Notes: generated from the letters alone by a model not told the origin. 64,000 nt of DNA from Gadus chalcogrammus (GCF_026213295.1 NC_079418.1:7246841-7310840); one strand, 5' to 3'. Positions 20,236 to 33,400 are shown, counted from the stretch's first letter. A program made the numbers and translations.

Positions 20236-21831
20236 CATCATTTAAAGGAGCCTTCGAAATGGGATAGCCTTGACACGTCGCAGTGACGCATTTCGCCTTC
20301 GAATGCACCGTTCGAAGGATGCGTCCCCTGAATTGAGACACAGCCTAATACACCCGAGTGACCTTCTGATGAAGACTGAAGTATATCCGTCGAAACATGT
20401 TAAGGTAAAGAAAATAACATACACCAATATATGTGTCTGTGATAAAAGAAAAACTATAAATATTTATCTCAAGTGTAGACACAATGAATGCATTACAACT
20501 AGTTTCTGTTGTGTTTTATTTGGGATTTTGTAAATCCATTGATTTCGGTTGGAAGACTTATTGCTCCTTGACCGGAAATGGAAAAGCGGGCTGGTTGTAG
20601 TATTTTTGCTCCGTTAGCCCTACTGTTGATACGGAGAACCAAGCGAAAAGACTACAACCAGCCCCCATGGACTCTGCTGCTGCCGTGATCTTCTCCTCTA
20701 GCAGTAAGAGGAAGTAAATATCTGCGCAGATTTTTGAGTTAATTAGTTAATGTTAATAAGTTAATTTTGGGTTTAATTTTGGGTTTTGCATAGTAGCGTG
20801 TGTTACTGAGATTTGTACAGAGTAAAAAAAAATCGTATTTTCTTTTGTAATGCCTTACATTACCGCGTTACAGAATAAAGTAATTCATTACAGCAGGGTT
20901 CCCAAGTTGCAAAAACTCATTTCAGGGAGCTTCCGACACCCCACGCACGACGCCCCCTCCCTCTAGCCAACCCCCCCCCCCCCCCCACACACACACACAC
21001 ACATACACACACACGCGCACACGCACACACAATCCACCGCAAATCCCCAGTAAGTAAGAGAGATGACTGGGTTAGTTTTCACCAAAACTTTACTCAGATT
21101 TTAAACCACTGCAAGCAATAACATACTAGGCTATATCAAAACAGAAAACTCTAGGCCCACAAAACAAAACATAAATACCTTGCCCTGGCAATGTTTGTAA
21201 AAAAAAAAAAAGGTGTTGGCTTGTGCTTGTTCTTCACAGGTTAGGCTTAGGCTTGTTCTTCTAACTGTAGGCATGATGCCTACAGTTCCACTCACATCAG
21301 GTTATCAACAAACTGGTTGAAAAACATCAACGAAAAAGTGTCACAGATAATTAATATTAAAGAACAATGAATGAATAGCAGAACTATTTTTTTTAATTGT
21401 ACATACAGGCCTGTATGGGACTTTTCCCTTTTCTTTGCCTTTAGTATTTATTTTCCAAGTCCTCACACGTCCATTGTAGCTCTCGTCACAACACAAAGAC
21501 ACAGGTTGGCTTCTTTCAAAACAGGCGTTCTTTAATGGCACTCTCTACTCCTTCACGCCGTGAAAACTATCACAAATAAACATAACAAAACGGCACATCA
21601 GCAAATGATACAGTATAAACATATGCACGAAATAAAACAAATATGACATTAATTGGCACTTGAAAACGAAAATGCATAAAACAGGAAATATAGTGCATTA
21701 AATGGCAAGATAAAATACCTCGCTGGCCGCTTGTTGTGAAAAGAGGTTCTTTAAAGGTTCTTTTACTGTCCTTGTTTCTTGGCCGTCTGCTTTAACTTCA
21801 GAGGCAAACATAACAATAACGCTGCACTTAA
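20236..21831. other. Intergenic, low-complexity and unassigned repeats
   Basis: Contains a poly-C/(AC)n patch at about 20969-21030 and a hAT-like CAGGGTTCCCAA motif near 20884, but no gene and no complete element. Confidence 0.4.
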
Positions 21832-22262
21832 AGTGTAATTCCGGTGAAATTGAACCCAGGATCTTTGTTTTGGCATGAAAACCCATCAAATAAGCCTTCC
21901 AGATACCTTTTTAATTGAAAATCGAGTATTATAGTTTGCCGGGCGCAATGATTGGCATCCATGTTGTTGGCTTGGGGCATTGAGTTTTGCTTCTAAATCT
22001 GCAATTTTGAACCACTAATATTGTTAAAAATAGCATCAAACCTCTGCAGTAGCATGACTAGGGTCCCTACACATAAAACGAAGCACAAACAACTTAGTTT
22101 GCAAACCCGGAGTTTATTTAAAAAGACGGTTTAACAAGCATTACCGGTAGGTCTGTGTTTACAGGAAGTCCACGCAAGTCGATTGCCGAATGCGCCGGAG
22201 TTCAGTTCAAGGAGGAAAGTTTTGGAATTTATAATTTATATAATTAATATTTATAAATAATA
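21832..22262 (+). mobile_element. THAP/Kolobok-type element, 5' fragment (copy 1)
   Basis: It starts AGTGTAATTCCGGTG directly after a TTAA (21828-21831) and is similar to 43343-43740 over its whole length (for example GGCATGAAAACCCATC, TCGATTGCCGAATGCGCC). Similarity stops at about 22262, where gypsy-like sequence begins. The THAP exon seen in copies 2 and 3 is missing here. Confidence 0.7.
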
Positions 22263-22269
22263 TATTTAT

Positions 22270-22945
22270 ATTGTCCATTGGAACCCGCCGGCCCAGATCC
22301 CGACTCCACATGGCCTGAAACTTGATCGGCCTAAGGTCGATGTTGGCGTGACGATAGAGGAATGGAACGTTTTCATCCGTCGCTGGGACGTCTTTCGCAC
22401 CGGCTCAGGCGTCGGGGCTGCCCACGCCCCTTTCCAGTTATTTCAGTGCGCTGGGCCTGAACTTGGAGATAGCATGTTCAAGGCCAATCCCAACATCACC
22501 TCCGGACCCCTGGTGGATCTGATCACTGCCATGCGTTCACTAGCTGTCATTCCGGTTGCCACATGTGTCCTGCGCACCGATGCTTCAGTTGCACCAGGAG
22601 TGTGATGAAGCATTCCGTGCCATCACCGCCAGGGTGCGAGGGAAGGCGGAGACATGCGCCTACATTGCGGTCTGCGAGTATGGCAAGGATGTGGACTATA
22701 CCGACCACATCATCCACAATGTTCTAATCAACGGGATTTACGACTCAGACATACGTCGCGAGACACTGGGGATACCTGACATTCTGACAAAACCAGTGAA
22801 CGATTTAATTGTCCTTGAAAACAAGGAAATGGCCCGCAATGCTATCCCGTCGCCCACTCTATCGGCCATGTCGTCATTCCAGCGCCTACGGAGAGATCAA
22901 CAGACGGGCCCCCGTCCCAACCCCAGCCCCAACAGACAGGGCTAG
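22270..22945 (+). pseudogene. Ty3/gypsy-like gag, frameshifted
   Basis: An open frame from about 22270 encodes a capsid-like segment (EEWNVFIRRWDVFRTGSG, then CDEAFRAITARV, YTDHIIHNVLINGI). The N-terminal part is in frame 1 to about 22580 and continues in frame 2 (22556-22945), so one frameshift lies near 22580. The start of gag is not certain because no LTR or leader precedes it. Confidence 0.65.
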
Positions 22946-23882
22946 GCAAGCCTCGTGCCTGGGCTGTAAAAGCACCTTTAAGGTCTTCACGGAGGGATCT
23001 CGCGGTTGGAATACCAAGCCTCACCAGATTTGTGTCGGTTGCTATAGGGCCCGCCGACAGAAGAGGCGTCAACAGCCATCAACCGACGGTCAGCAGGCTG
23101 CCATGGAATCGGTGCCGATCTCCCAGATTTCATCGGTTCAACTCAGAGCACGCCCTGGCCGACGCTGCAGGGGCCGTCGCCGCGCTCGGATGACACACGG
23201 CACTATCGGTAGTCCCACACCCATCAGGCTCGGGCACCACATTTTCTCCAGGGGGGAATGGAGGCAGGCCAAGCTAAGAGACCACCCCCGAGTCTTAATC
23301 ACCCTCTCGGTCGACAGGTCAGTCGGGCCGCGGGGCAGCATCAACCACCAAGGCTCGGACAATGAGGTGAGCATATCCGCCATCGCAGACACTGGCGCAC
23401 AATCTGATCTGTGGTCTCTTGAGGAGTTCCTCGCCTGCGGATTCTCGCGTGATGACCTGCGTCCTGTCAATCTTAGCCTGTCAGCTGCCAACCGCTCCCC
23501 CATAGCCATTGACGGAGCATTCTTCGCTAGGCTCTCAACAGCCCCCAGCGACAGTGGTGTCACGTCCTGCCGCCCGATGGTGTACGTTAGCAGCTCAGTT
23601 CGAGCGATGTACCTCTCCTACGAGTCACTGCTTAACCTCGGCCTCTTCCCTGCAGACTTCCCATCGGGTAACAGTGGAGGACCCAGAGACGAGCATGGCC
23701 CTGGCGCACGTGACATACCAATCAAGCCCATGTATGTGAATGCTACGAAGTCTGCCGACAGTGGCTGCACAGACCAGGGTAATCCCCAGGACGCTCAGTG
23801 CTCATGCCCCAAGCGTACAGCCCTCCACCATGGCCTCAGGCGTTACCGTTCCCCTGCTCACCGGAGAACAATGGTCGGATGA
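22809..23882 (+). pseudogene. Gypsy-like zinc finger and aspartic protease segment
   Basis: Frame 3 carries a CLGC...ICVGC cysteine pair (about 22960-23050), then the protease active-site motif ADTGAQSD near 23385-23410 followed by a short beta-rich stretch. Gag lies in the -1 frame upstream and pol in another frame downstream; the first junction could be programmed, the second is probably a lesion. It belongs to the same element as the 23798-26452 ORF. Confidence 0.7.
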
Positions 23883-26452
23883 AAGATTGGCTACTAGAGA
23901 GATACGCCTCATCCACATTCAACACTTGCCCTCATCAAGCTTTGCCTTGCATGGAGGGGCCCCCTATCGAAATGCACGTGGACCCAGCAGCCAAGCCGAG
24001 GGCATGCCACACTGCGGCTATTGTGCCTTTGCACTGGCAGCAAAGAGTCTACGACGACCTCCTTCGGGACGAAGCCCTTGGAGTCATTGAATGTGTGCCA
24101 TACGGTGAGCCAGTGACATGGTGTCATCGTATGGTAGTCACAAGGAAGCACGACGGCTCCCCCCGCATGACCGTGGACCTTTCACCTCTTAACAAGTTCT
24201 GCCAACGTGAAACCTTCGCCACTGAATCCCCATTCCACCTCGCATGTCGCATCCCGGGGGACACCTGGAAAACCGTCACGGATGCCTGGAACGGCTACCA
24301 TAGTGTGCCCCTGCATGTGTCAGACCGTCGTCTGACCACCTTTGTCACGCCCTTCGGCCGCTGGCGCTACATCAGGGCGCCGCAAGGTTTCCTGTCATCT
24401 GGGGACGGCTACAGCCGTCGTTTTGACTCAGTCCTCTCGGACTTCGAGCGTAAAGAATGTTGTGTGGATGACACTATCCACTATGACACTGACCTGGAGA
24501 ATCATTGGTGGAGGACCATCGACTTCCTGACACGTGTCGGCCGGTCGGGCATTGTGTTGAACCCAGATAAGTTCCAATTTGCGGAGAGGAGCGTGGACTT
24601 TGCTGGGTTCAGGGTGTCAGAAGCCACCATAGAGCCGCTTCCGAAGTACTTGGACGCCATCCGGGACTTCCCCACCCCGGACCCCAGCCCGTCCAGGCGT
24701 GGCATTGGCTACTTCCTGCTCCAACAACATTGTAGCTGCACTTCGGGCATACCTGACTGTTTCCCAGGGGGACGGAGGATCACCCTCGCCGGTTCGCGGT
24801 TCCTATCCTCGGCGGAGCAACGCTATGCGGCCATCGAAGGAGAGGCCCTGGCCGTGGCCTGGGGCCTGCAGCAGACACGATACTTCACACAAGGATGTCA
24901 CAACCTCGTCGTGGTCACCGACCACAAGCCCCTTGTGAAGATGTTCGGCGGCCGCACGCTAGATGAGATAACAAACTCACGCCTGTTCAGACTCAAGCAG
25001 CGTACCCTCCCATGGCGCTTTGACATTGTGTACCTACCTGGCAAGGGCAACCATGCTGCTGATGCGACTTCGAGGCATCCTTCCCTCTCGTGCTCTGCGA
25101 ACGGCCTCTCATTGGGATCGCCTAGGATACCTGACACTGTAGAATCCGCCCTTATGGCTTCCATCCGTGACGATGCACAAGAACTTCTCGCACGAGAGAC
25201 GGCAGCTGATGCGTGCCTCGGCCACCTTCTGTCTCTGATCGAGCATGAGGGTAGGGTTGATGTTAATGACCCTGCCCTAGCGAGTCTCTCCCCAGTCTGT
25301 GGGTCGGTCTACGCGCAGGATGGCGTCCTCCTATATCACGACCGTGTCGTGGTTCCACCGTCCCTCCGTGAAGGAGATCTTCGGCACCTCCATGCCGCCC
25401 ACCAAGGAGCTTCTGCGATGGAGCAGCACGCCCGTGCCATAGTCTTCTGGCCCGGGATGTCGAGGGACATCCGAGCCACCAGGTATGGATGTTCAGACTG
25501 TAACCGCAATGCTCCGTCACAGGCATCCACACCCCCCCTACCATCCTCACCGCCATCCACCTCGTTTGAGGCGGTGTTTGCTGACTTATTTGATTATGGA
25601 GGCCGCCACTACCTGGTTGTCGGTGATCGACTCTCGGGCTGGGTGGAGGTCCTCTGCTCCACAGCAGGCACTGATCTGGGAGGCTCGGCTGGCTTGGTTC
25701 GCCACCTGCGCACGTTCTTTGCCATCTTTGGCGTGCCGGAGGAACTTTCGAGCGATGGTGGTCCAGAGTTCAAAGCTAGCCATACAGAGGACTTCCTCCG
25801 ATTATGGCACGTCAGACATCGCGTGTCCTCGGTCGGTTTTCCACAGTCGAATGGGAGGGCGGAAGTTGCGGTGAAGACTGCTAAGCGTCTTCTGGTGTCC
25901 AACACTGGCCCAATTGGCGGTCTTTATCATGATCGTTTTTTGCGTGCCATGTTGCAGTTGCGCAACACACCTGAACCCGACTGCAACCTCTCACCAGCGC
26001 AGATTATATTTGGTCGTCCCCTTCGAGACTCTTTTTCTTTCGTCAACAGACTAGAAAAGTTCCCGAACCCTCATATCCGGCCGCTCTGGCACCAGGCATG
26101 GGCCGCGAAGGAGGACGCCCTTCGGACCCGGATGTCCCGCACCACTGAGTCTTTGAGGGCTCACTCGAGACCGCTCCGCCCATTGGTCCTTGGGACAGTA
26201 TTCCTCCAGAATCAGCAGGGCCCGAGTCCACACAAGTGGGACCGGTCGGGAGTCGTGGTGGAGTCACTGGATCACGATCAGTATCGGGTTAGGGTTGACG
26301 GGTCGGGGCGCCTGACTTTGCGCAACCGACGATTCCTTCGCAGCTACACTCCAGCCACCCCCTACGCCCGGCAGCAGCCAGCTGCCCTATTGACGCCGCC
26401 CGCATCCTTGGACCGCCAGCCCCTGCCTGTCCAATCGCCAACAAATAAATAA
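23798..26452 (+). pseudogene. Gypsy-like pol: reverse transcriptase, truncated RNase H, integrase
   Basis: An 884-codon ORF. Reverse transcriptase occupies about residues 60-285, with PRMTVDLSPLN, APQGFLSSGD and the catalytic loop as CVDDTIHYD in place of the usual YxDD, a variant typical of the K02A2.6-like pol group found in fish and invertebrates. At DFPTPDPSPS the chain jumps straight to RRGIGYFLLQQHC, so the connection domain and the first RNase H aspartate strand are missing. The rest of RNase H (EGEALAVAW, VTDHKPL, NHAADATSRHP) is present. Integrase follows with an H-H...C-C finger (HLHAAHQG, CSDCNRN) and the DDE core (VFADLFDY, SSDGGPEFKAS, FPQSNGRAEVAVK). LTRs were not found on either side. 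Confidence 0.85.
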
Positions 26453-27129
26453 AAAAAGCAGCATCAATTTGTGGCGCTCGGTGTTCATTGGTCTATGTAT
26501 GGGAAACACTGAGATGAGTCTCTGATATCGTTCGTTGCATGTTCTCTTGTTTAAAAAAAAACAAAAAACACTAACCATCAATGGATTTACAGCGTTTTTG
26601 GAAAAATAATTGATGGATTTATAGCAGTGGTTCTCAACTTTTTTGAGCAAACGCCCCCCTGACCTCACCCTGATCCTCTAAGATGAAAATAAACTAACAA
26701 CCCCCCCACTGGTGTTATATTGCTTAAAGTTGTCAATGCATCGTTTTCATTGATTTTGCATTGGTCACTAATAGCAATGAATGCCCTCTGAGTCGGTTTT
26801 GGTGCAAAAAATATAAAAAATACTCATGAATATTATTATATGAGAGACAGAGAGAGAGAGAGAGAGAGGCCAAGAAAGAAGAGTTGAGGAAGAAATGGTT
26901 AGATTGAACATTCATCATTCACCGCGACCGCCCCTCCCTCCCCCTCTCAAAGTGAATCGCAGGCATTATCTGCCTCAAACTAATAATAATAAGGGATAAG
27001 GGGAAAGGGATTCATCGATTCCTGCGTGGGAACTGGGGAATGGGGTTGTGCTCTGGCGTCTTTATCAGGGTTCTGTCAGTCGGAACCACAAACAGTGTTT
27101 ACCTCGCTGTCAGGTGAAGAGAGTGGCTC

Positions 27130-27130
<1 letters not shown>
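26453..27130. other. Flank of the gypsy-like element, unassigned
   Basis: AT-rich sequence without an LTR-like repeat of the upstream flank. CAGTGGTTCTCAAC at about 26626 resembles a hAT terminus, but no partner end was found. Short (AG)n at about 26844-26867. Confidence 0.4.
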
Positions 27131-27174
<44 letters not shown>

Positions 27175-27178
27175 CAGA

Positions 27179-27213
<35 letters not shown>

Positions 27214-27215
27214 GG
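27131..27215. repeat. (TA)n then (GA)n compound microsatellite
   Basis: About 38 bp of TA repeat followed by GA repeats and poly-G. The basic ORFs here are artefacts. Confidence 0.95.
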
Positions 27216-27219
27216 GGGG

Positions 27220-28232
27220 GGGGGGAGACAGACGGACAGGGAGATAAACAGACAAGATAGACGGAGGGGGGAGACAGACAAGGAGAAAGTGAGAGACACA
27301 CAGGCGGAGAGAAAGGGAGGGGTGAGACAGATAGCTGTATCTTCCTTTATTCCAGTGAATGTTCATTCTATTCAATCACTCAGGCAAAAACAACAAATTG
27401 GCAACAAATTAGGATGCAAGCTTAAACATACAGATATAGTAGTCAATTTAAAAGCAATTATTTAAATAAGACTATTTAAATAGAAACTAATGCTATTCTG
27501 GGGAAATGATTTAGCAGGGGATTTAGCATTTAAAGGCATCGCTATTTATCTAAACATGACAGGATGCATTTCCAGTGTTTCTGAAAGCTACTGGCAGAAA
27601 CAACTAAATTCTCCATTCAAATTTCAATTAACAACGTTTTGTTTGACATTCGACCGAACTTGTGTTAACACCGTTGACCCAAGAAATGTGCTCAAAGATT
27701 GAACAAACAGTAGCACTGATAGATGCACCTAAGAAATCGTTAGCCTCGACACATAATTGCCTAAGTTATATTTAGGTGAGTGCTGCATGCAGCGCTCAAC
27801 TATTGTACTTCATGAGTTTTATTCATTCATTCTTTCTTTCTTTATTATTCTCTACAAACTTTGGGACCTCAATTTTTCACCTAGAGACTTCATTCAAGTT
27901 ATAAAATATTCAGAATAGCTTGGAATCGCACGCTTCTTTTCAGATTTTTTAAATATTTTATACTTTTTAAGATATTCTTTTAAAATATTATCTTTTTTTT
28001 AACATGGGAGTCAATCTGGTACTTCAACTGTTAAAGAGGTGGAGATCACGTGACCCATCGACATCGATGCCAGCATAGTTTTTGGCTCTCAGTCTTATTC
28101 TTTCAATAATCCTATCATATATCTTGAATACTTAGACATATTTCTCATCATGAATCCTTCCCCAAACAAAGAAGCACAGAAAAGGGAGAATGAACAATCG
28201 CCTATATAGAAGAAATTCAGAGATTCGGCCAT
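27220..28232. other. Intergenic, nothing recognised
   Basis: Purine-rich then AT-rich sequence with no supported feature. Confidence 0.4.
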
Positions 28233-28238
28233 CTCCAA

Positions 28239-28812
28239 GAACCTGGTCTCACAGGAATCCGTGAAATGACTACGGTCGGACGCTTAACTCGAAATCCGTG
28301 GCCACATCACGGAAACACGCCGATATCCGTGTGTGAGCCACGGAATAACAGTGTAATTTACTTGCATTGGAGCAAATTCCGTGGCCACATCACGGACAAT
28401 TGAAGTGATTCCATCAGACCACCACGGATTTTGAGTTAAGCCCCCGCTGTGGTCAAATGTGGCACACACACAGATTGAAACGGGAGCACACACACAGATT
28501 GAAACGGGAATCTGTGTGTGTGCCAAGGAATATCATTGTCATTTACTTGCATTGGAGCAACTTCCGTGGAGACAACAAGGACAATTTAAGTGTTTCAGTG
28601 AGACCACCCCGGGTTTTGAGTTAAGCCCCCGTGGTCGACTCGCTCGTTGAAACGGGGATCCGTGTGTGAGCCACGGAACATCAGCGTCATTAACTTGCAT
28701 TGGAGCGAATTCCGTGGCCACATCACGGAAATCGGCGTGTTTCCGTGATGTGTCCACGGATTTCGAGTTATTCGTCCGTAGTCATTTCACGGATTCCTGT
28801 GAGACCAGGTTG
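28239..28812. mobile_element. Foldback MITE with internal repeats
   Basis: Inverted ends of about 36 bp (AACCTGGTCTCACAGGAATC at left, its complement at right) flanked by CTCCAA (28233-28238, 28813-28818). The interior holds several direct and inverted copies of a CCGTGGCCACATCACGG module and of TTGCATTGGAGC. 574 bp, non-coding. The superfamily is unclear; hAT-like if the true duplication is 8 bp. Confidence 0.7.
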
Positions 28813-28818
28813 CTCCAA

Positions 28819-30006
28819 GGACGAACTCGATGAAGCTATAGCAAATGGGATAAAGCAGCTAGCCCTTGAAGAACCAGTAGGCCTAGCGATTCCTGGCCGA
28901 GCTCACCAGGGAGGCAAACATGAACGCGCATTCATGAACGCGCGCAGTGCACCCGCACATGCATGTATTTTCTAAAGCGTAGGCCTACACAACTTTAAAA
29001 AAAACATACTCGCATGACGCGTCGTTTGGGAGAGGATAATAACTAAAATAAACTAGACTTAACAGTGTATCAGCAGAGTGCAATGCTTCTAAACTTTTAA
29101 TCAAACGTGTAGACAAAGTTAAACTTCATGAAGTAAAGTTCATTCATGGTGCGTGCTGCTTAAATGTAATCCATGGCAGCGTGCAGGGTCAACGACACGT
29201 ATCTTCCAATCATATAAATATAATATTGTGGAAATTGCATTAAATGGAAAGAGACAATTTCTCACGTTGAGCACACAAATGCGTGACTCGTTTATTTCGT
29301 TAGAAAACCAAAACATTAAACTAACATTTAATGGGACAGCGATCCCTGAACAACCAAGACAGAGTAAACGATATGCATACAACACTGTCAATTCTACAAC
29401 ACTTAACAACATAGGTAAAGGTGAATTATGATATATGTATTCACTACGATATAACTAATGAAATCTTAGGCAGCATGCAGTCGGACAGATTTTTTTATGT
29501 GTTGTGAATAATTATTCCAAATCAGCCTTTTCTGTTTTTCCCAAATGGGGGTACCATGAAGGAAATAAAACATGCCTGATTTCCTATGACAAACAGCCAA
29601 TTATTTTCCAGAAGGACATGAGCAATTTGTCACAAAACATTCCCTTATTGCGACCGTAGAGATACCCTGTTTAATGATACCTGGGAAACTCAATCTAATA
29701 AAAGCAACGGTTAACATTACACGCCATAAAGATAGAAAGTAATTAATTCAGGTCTTATGTGTGGTTTTCTTTTTTTAAGCTTATTATAAAGTATTTAGTA
29801 CAAAGTATATAGTACACGTGGGCCTTCCTCTCTTGAATAATGTTGAAAATAAATATTTATACACTAAAACCATGCAATCAACTGTTGTAAATATGTACAA
29901 CTACTATGAACAGATTAGCAACATAATAGAAAACAAAATAGAAAAGCAGCAATGGGTGGGTGGAAAGCTAGCTATTACTGCCTACCTGGACAGTAATTCA
30001 ACCCTC
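28819..30006. other. Intergenic, nothing recognised
   Basis: AT-rich. Short ORFs lack family motifs; part may be non-coding flank of the hAT element whose C-terminus starts at 30007. Confidence 0.4.
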
Positions 30007-30240
30007 CTATCCATCAGTGCTGAGAATGTAAATGACAGCATCATAAAATGTTCCTTTGCTCTTCAACTCCCGTATTACTGATGACTCCATAGAAATTATT
30101 GACAGGTCTGTCAGTCTCTCTTGTTTACAGGTGTTCCGTAGGTATGTCTTCACTCGTCTTAAACACGAGAATGACCTCTCAGCTGAGACTGGTAACAGGA
30201 ATCTGAAGGCCTGCCTCTGACAGGCCTTCAGATAGGTCAT
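30007..30240 (-). pseudogene. hAT transposase C-terminal dimerisation segment
   Basis: The minus-strand ORF contains SAERSFSCLRRVKTYLRNT followed by QERLTDLSIISME, the conserved hAT C-terminal (hATC) signature. It is the downstream part of the transposase whose central domain is at 34026-35040; the RTE element at 30497-33665 sits between them. Confidence 0.8.
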
Positions 30241-30496
30241 CCTGTATGATCATCTCAAGTAGTTGACTAGGCCTTTTGAGGAATGTGGTTGTTCTGACTT
30301 AATCTATTTGCTCCTCTTTGCTGTTTAAACTTGTACAAGAAGGACACCTACTGGTGTACCCTGGTATCGCACCCTACGTGCCTTGGTTTTGTTTTTTACT
30401 TCGCTCGTGAGAATCTAGTTCTAACGTCTTGAGAGAGATGTGTGCAACAAAGCTGTTTCTCACGGTAAGATCCTTGGAGTAGATACGTCCGTAAGT

Positions 30497-33400
30497 CTCA
30501 TCTCATCTCATTTTCGTCCGCTTATCCGGGGTCGGGTCGCGGGGGGAGCAGCTCAAGCAGGGGGCCCCAGACTTCCCTTTCCCGGGCCACATTGACCAAC
30601 TCTGACGGGGGGATCCCGAGGCGTTCCCAGGCCAGTGTTGAGATATAATCTCTCCACCTAGTCCTGGGTCTTCCCCGAGGTCTCCTCCCCACAGGACGTG
30701 CCTGAAACACCTCCCAAGGAAGGCGCCCAGTGGGCATCCTTACCAGATGCCCGAACCACCTCAGCTGACTCCTTTCTAAGTAAAGGAGCAGCGGCTCTAA
30801 TCCGAGTTCCTCACGGATGGCTGAGCTTCTCACCCTATCCCTAAGGGAGACGCCAGCCACCCTTCTGAGAAAACTCATCTCGTAGCTTGTACCCGCGATC
30901 TCGTCCTTTCGGTCATCACCCAGTCCTCATGACCATAGGTGAGGATAGGAACGAAGATCGACCGGTAGATCGAGAGCTTTGTCTTGCGGCTCAGCTCTCT
31001 TTTCGTTACAACGGTGCGGTAAAGCGAACGCAATACTGCCCCCGCTGCTCCGATTCTCCGGCCAATCTCACGCTCCATAGTACCCTCACTCGCGAACAAG
31101 ACCCCGAGGTACTTGAACTCCTTCACTTGGGCTAAGGACTCATTTCCTACCCGGAGTAAGCAATCCATCGGTTTCCTGCTAAGAGTCATGGCCTCAGATT
31201 TAGCGGTGCTGATCCTCATCCCAGCCGCTTCACACTCGGCCGCCAGCCGATCCAGTGAGTGCTGAAGGTCACAGGCCGATGATCCCATGAGGACCACATC
31301 ATCTGCAAAAAGCAGTGACGAGATCCTCAGACCACCGAACTGCAACCCCTCCCCACCACGACTACGCTTCGATATCCTGTCCATGTATATCACAAACAGG
31401 ATTGGTGACAAGGCGCAGCCCTGGCGGAGACCAGCACCCACTGAGAACGAAACTGACGAGGACGCGAACACAGCTCGCGCTTTGGGAGTACAGGGATTGG
31501 ATGGCCCTGAGGATAGACCCCCTTACCCCATACTCCCGCAGCACCTCCCACAGTTTCTCCCGGGGGACCCGGTCATACGCCTTCTCCAGATCCACAAAAC
31601 ACATGTAGACCGGATGGGCATACTCCCAGGCCCCCTCCAGGATCCTTGCGAGAGTGAAGAGCTGGTCCGTAGTTCCACGTCTGGGGCGAAAACCGCATTG
31701 TTCCTCTTCAATCTGAGGTTCGACGATCGGCCGAACCCTCCTTTCCAGCACCTTGGAGTAGACTTTACCAGGGAGGCTGAGAAGTGTGATACCCCGGTAA
31801 TTGGCACACACTCTCTGGTCCCCCTTTTTGAACAGGGGAACCACCACCCCGGTTTGCCACTCCTTTGGCACTGTACCCGACTCCCACGCGATGTTGAATA
31901 GGCGTGTCAACCATGACAGCCCCTCAACACCCAGAGCCTTTAGCATTTCTGGCTGGATCTCATCAATCCCTGGGGCTTTGCCACTGCGGAGATGTTTGAC
32001 TACCTCAGTGACCTCCCGGATAGTCTTCCAGAAACACTTTGGCGCCGACCGAAAGTCCTTCTCCATGGCCTCTCCGAACTTCTCCCACACCCGCTGCTTA
32101 GCCTCCGACACGGCAGCATCTGCAGCCCTTCGGGCCTGTCGGTACCCTGCAACCGAGTCAGGAGTCCTCCAGGATATCATATCCCGGAAGGCCTCCTTCT
32201 TCAATCGGACGGCTTCCCTGACCACCGGTGTCCACCACGGTGTCCGAGGGTTACCGCCCCTTGAGGAGCCTAAGACCCTGAGGCCACAGCTAGCCACCGC
32301 AGCTTCAGCAATGGAGGCTTTGAACACCGCCCACTCCGGCTCAATGCCCCCAACCTCCACAGGAATGCCAGAAAAACTCAGCCGGAGGTGTGAGTTGAAG
32401 ATACCTAGGACGGGGGCCTCCTCCAGACGTTCCCAGTTCACCTGAACTACTCGTTTGGGCTTACCAGGTCTATCCGGAAATTTCCCCCATTCCCTGATCC
32501 AACTCACAACCAGATGGTGGTCGGTTGACAGTTCCGCCCCTCTCTTTACCCGAGTGTCCAAAACATGTGGCCTCAGATCAGATGGCACGATCACAAAATC
32601 GATCATTGATCTTCGGCCTAGGGTACTCTGGTACCAGGTACACTTATGAGCACCCTTATGTTCGAACATGGTGTTTGTTATGGATAATCCATGACTAGCA
32701 CAGAAGTCCAATAACAAACGACCGCTCGGGTTTAGATCAGGGAGGCCGTTCCTCCCCACCACGCCTCTCCAGGTGTCTCCATCGTTGCCCACGTGGGCGT
32801 TGAAGTCACCCAGCAGAACTACGACTACAGACCCCTACTGGAGCCCCATACAGGACTCCATTCAGGGTCTCCAAGAAGGCCGAGTACTCTGAGCTGCTGT
32901 TTGGTGCATACGCACAAACAACAGTCAGAGTTTTCCCCCCTACAACCCTTAGGCGCAGGGAGGCGACCCTCTCGTCTACCGGGGTAAACTCCAACACCGC
33001 GGCGCTCAGCCGGGGATTTATGAGTATCCCCACAGCCGCCCGGCGCCTCACGCCCTTGGCAACTCCGGAGAAGAATAGAGTCCAACCCTTATCCAGGAGT
33101 ACGGTACCAGAGCTGAGACTGTGCGTGGAGGTAAGCCCCACCAGATCTAACTGATAGCGCTCCACCTCCCTCACAAGCTCCGGTTCCTTTCCCCACAGCG
33201 AGGTGACGTTCCACGTCCCCAGAGCCAGCTTCTGCCGCCCGGGTCTGGTCCGTCGAGACCCCTGACCTTCGCTGCCACCCATGTGGCTGCGCACCCGCCC
33301 CCAATGGGTCTTCCCACAGGTGGTGGGCCCATGGGATGAAGAGAGGGGGGGTGCCACGTAGTTTGTTCGGGCTGTGCCCGACCGGGCTCCGTGGCAAACC

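Noticed and set aside
22842..23563. Minus-strand ORFs over gag and protease
   Set aside because: Antisense shadows in GC-richer retroelement coding sequence.
22270..26452. Endogenous retrovirus with env
   Set aside because: No envelope-like ORF after integrase and no LTR pair; motifs are of a Ty3/gypsy-like retrotransposon.
31287..32649. Plus-strand ORFs up to 214 codons at 31287-32649
   Set aside because: Antisense shadows of the minus-strand RTE reverse transcriptase; no family motifs.
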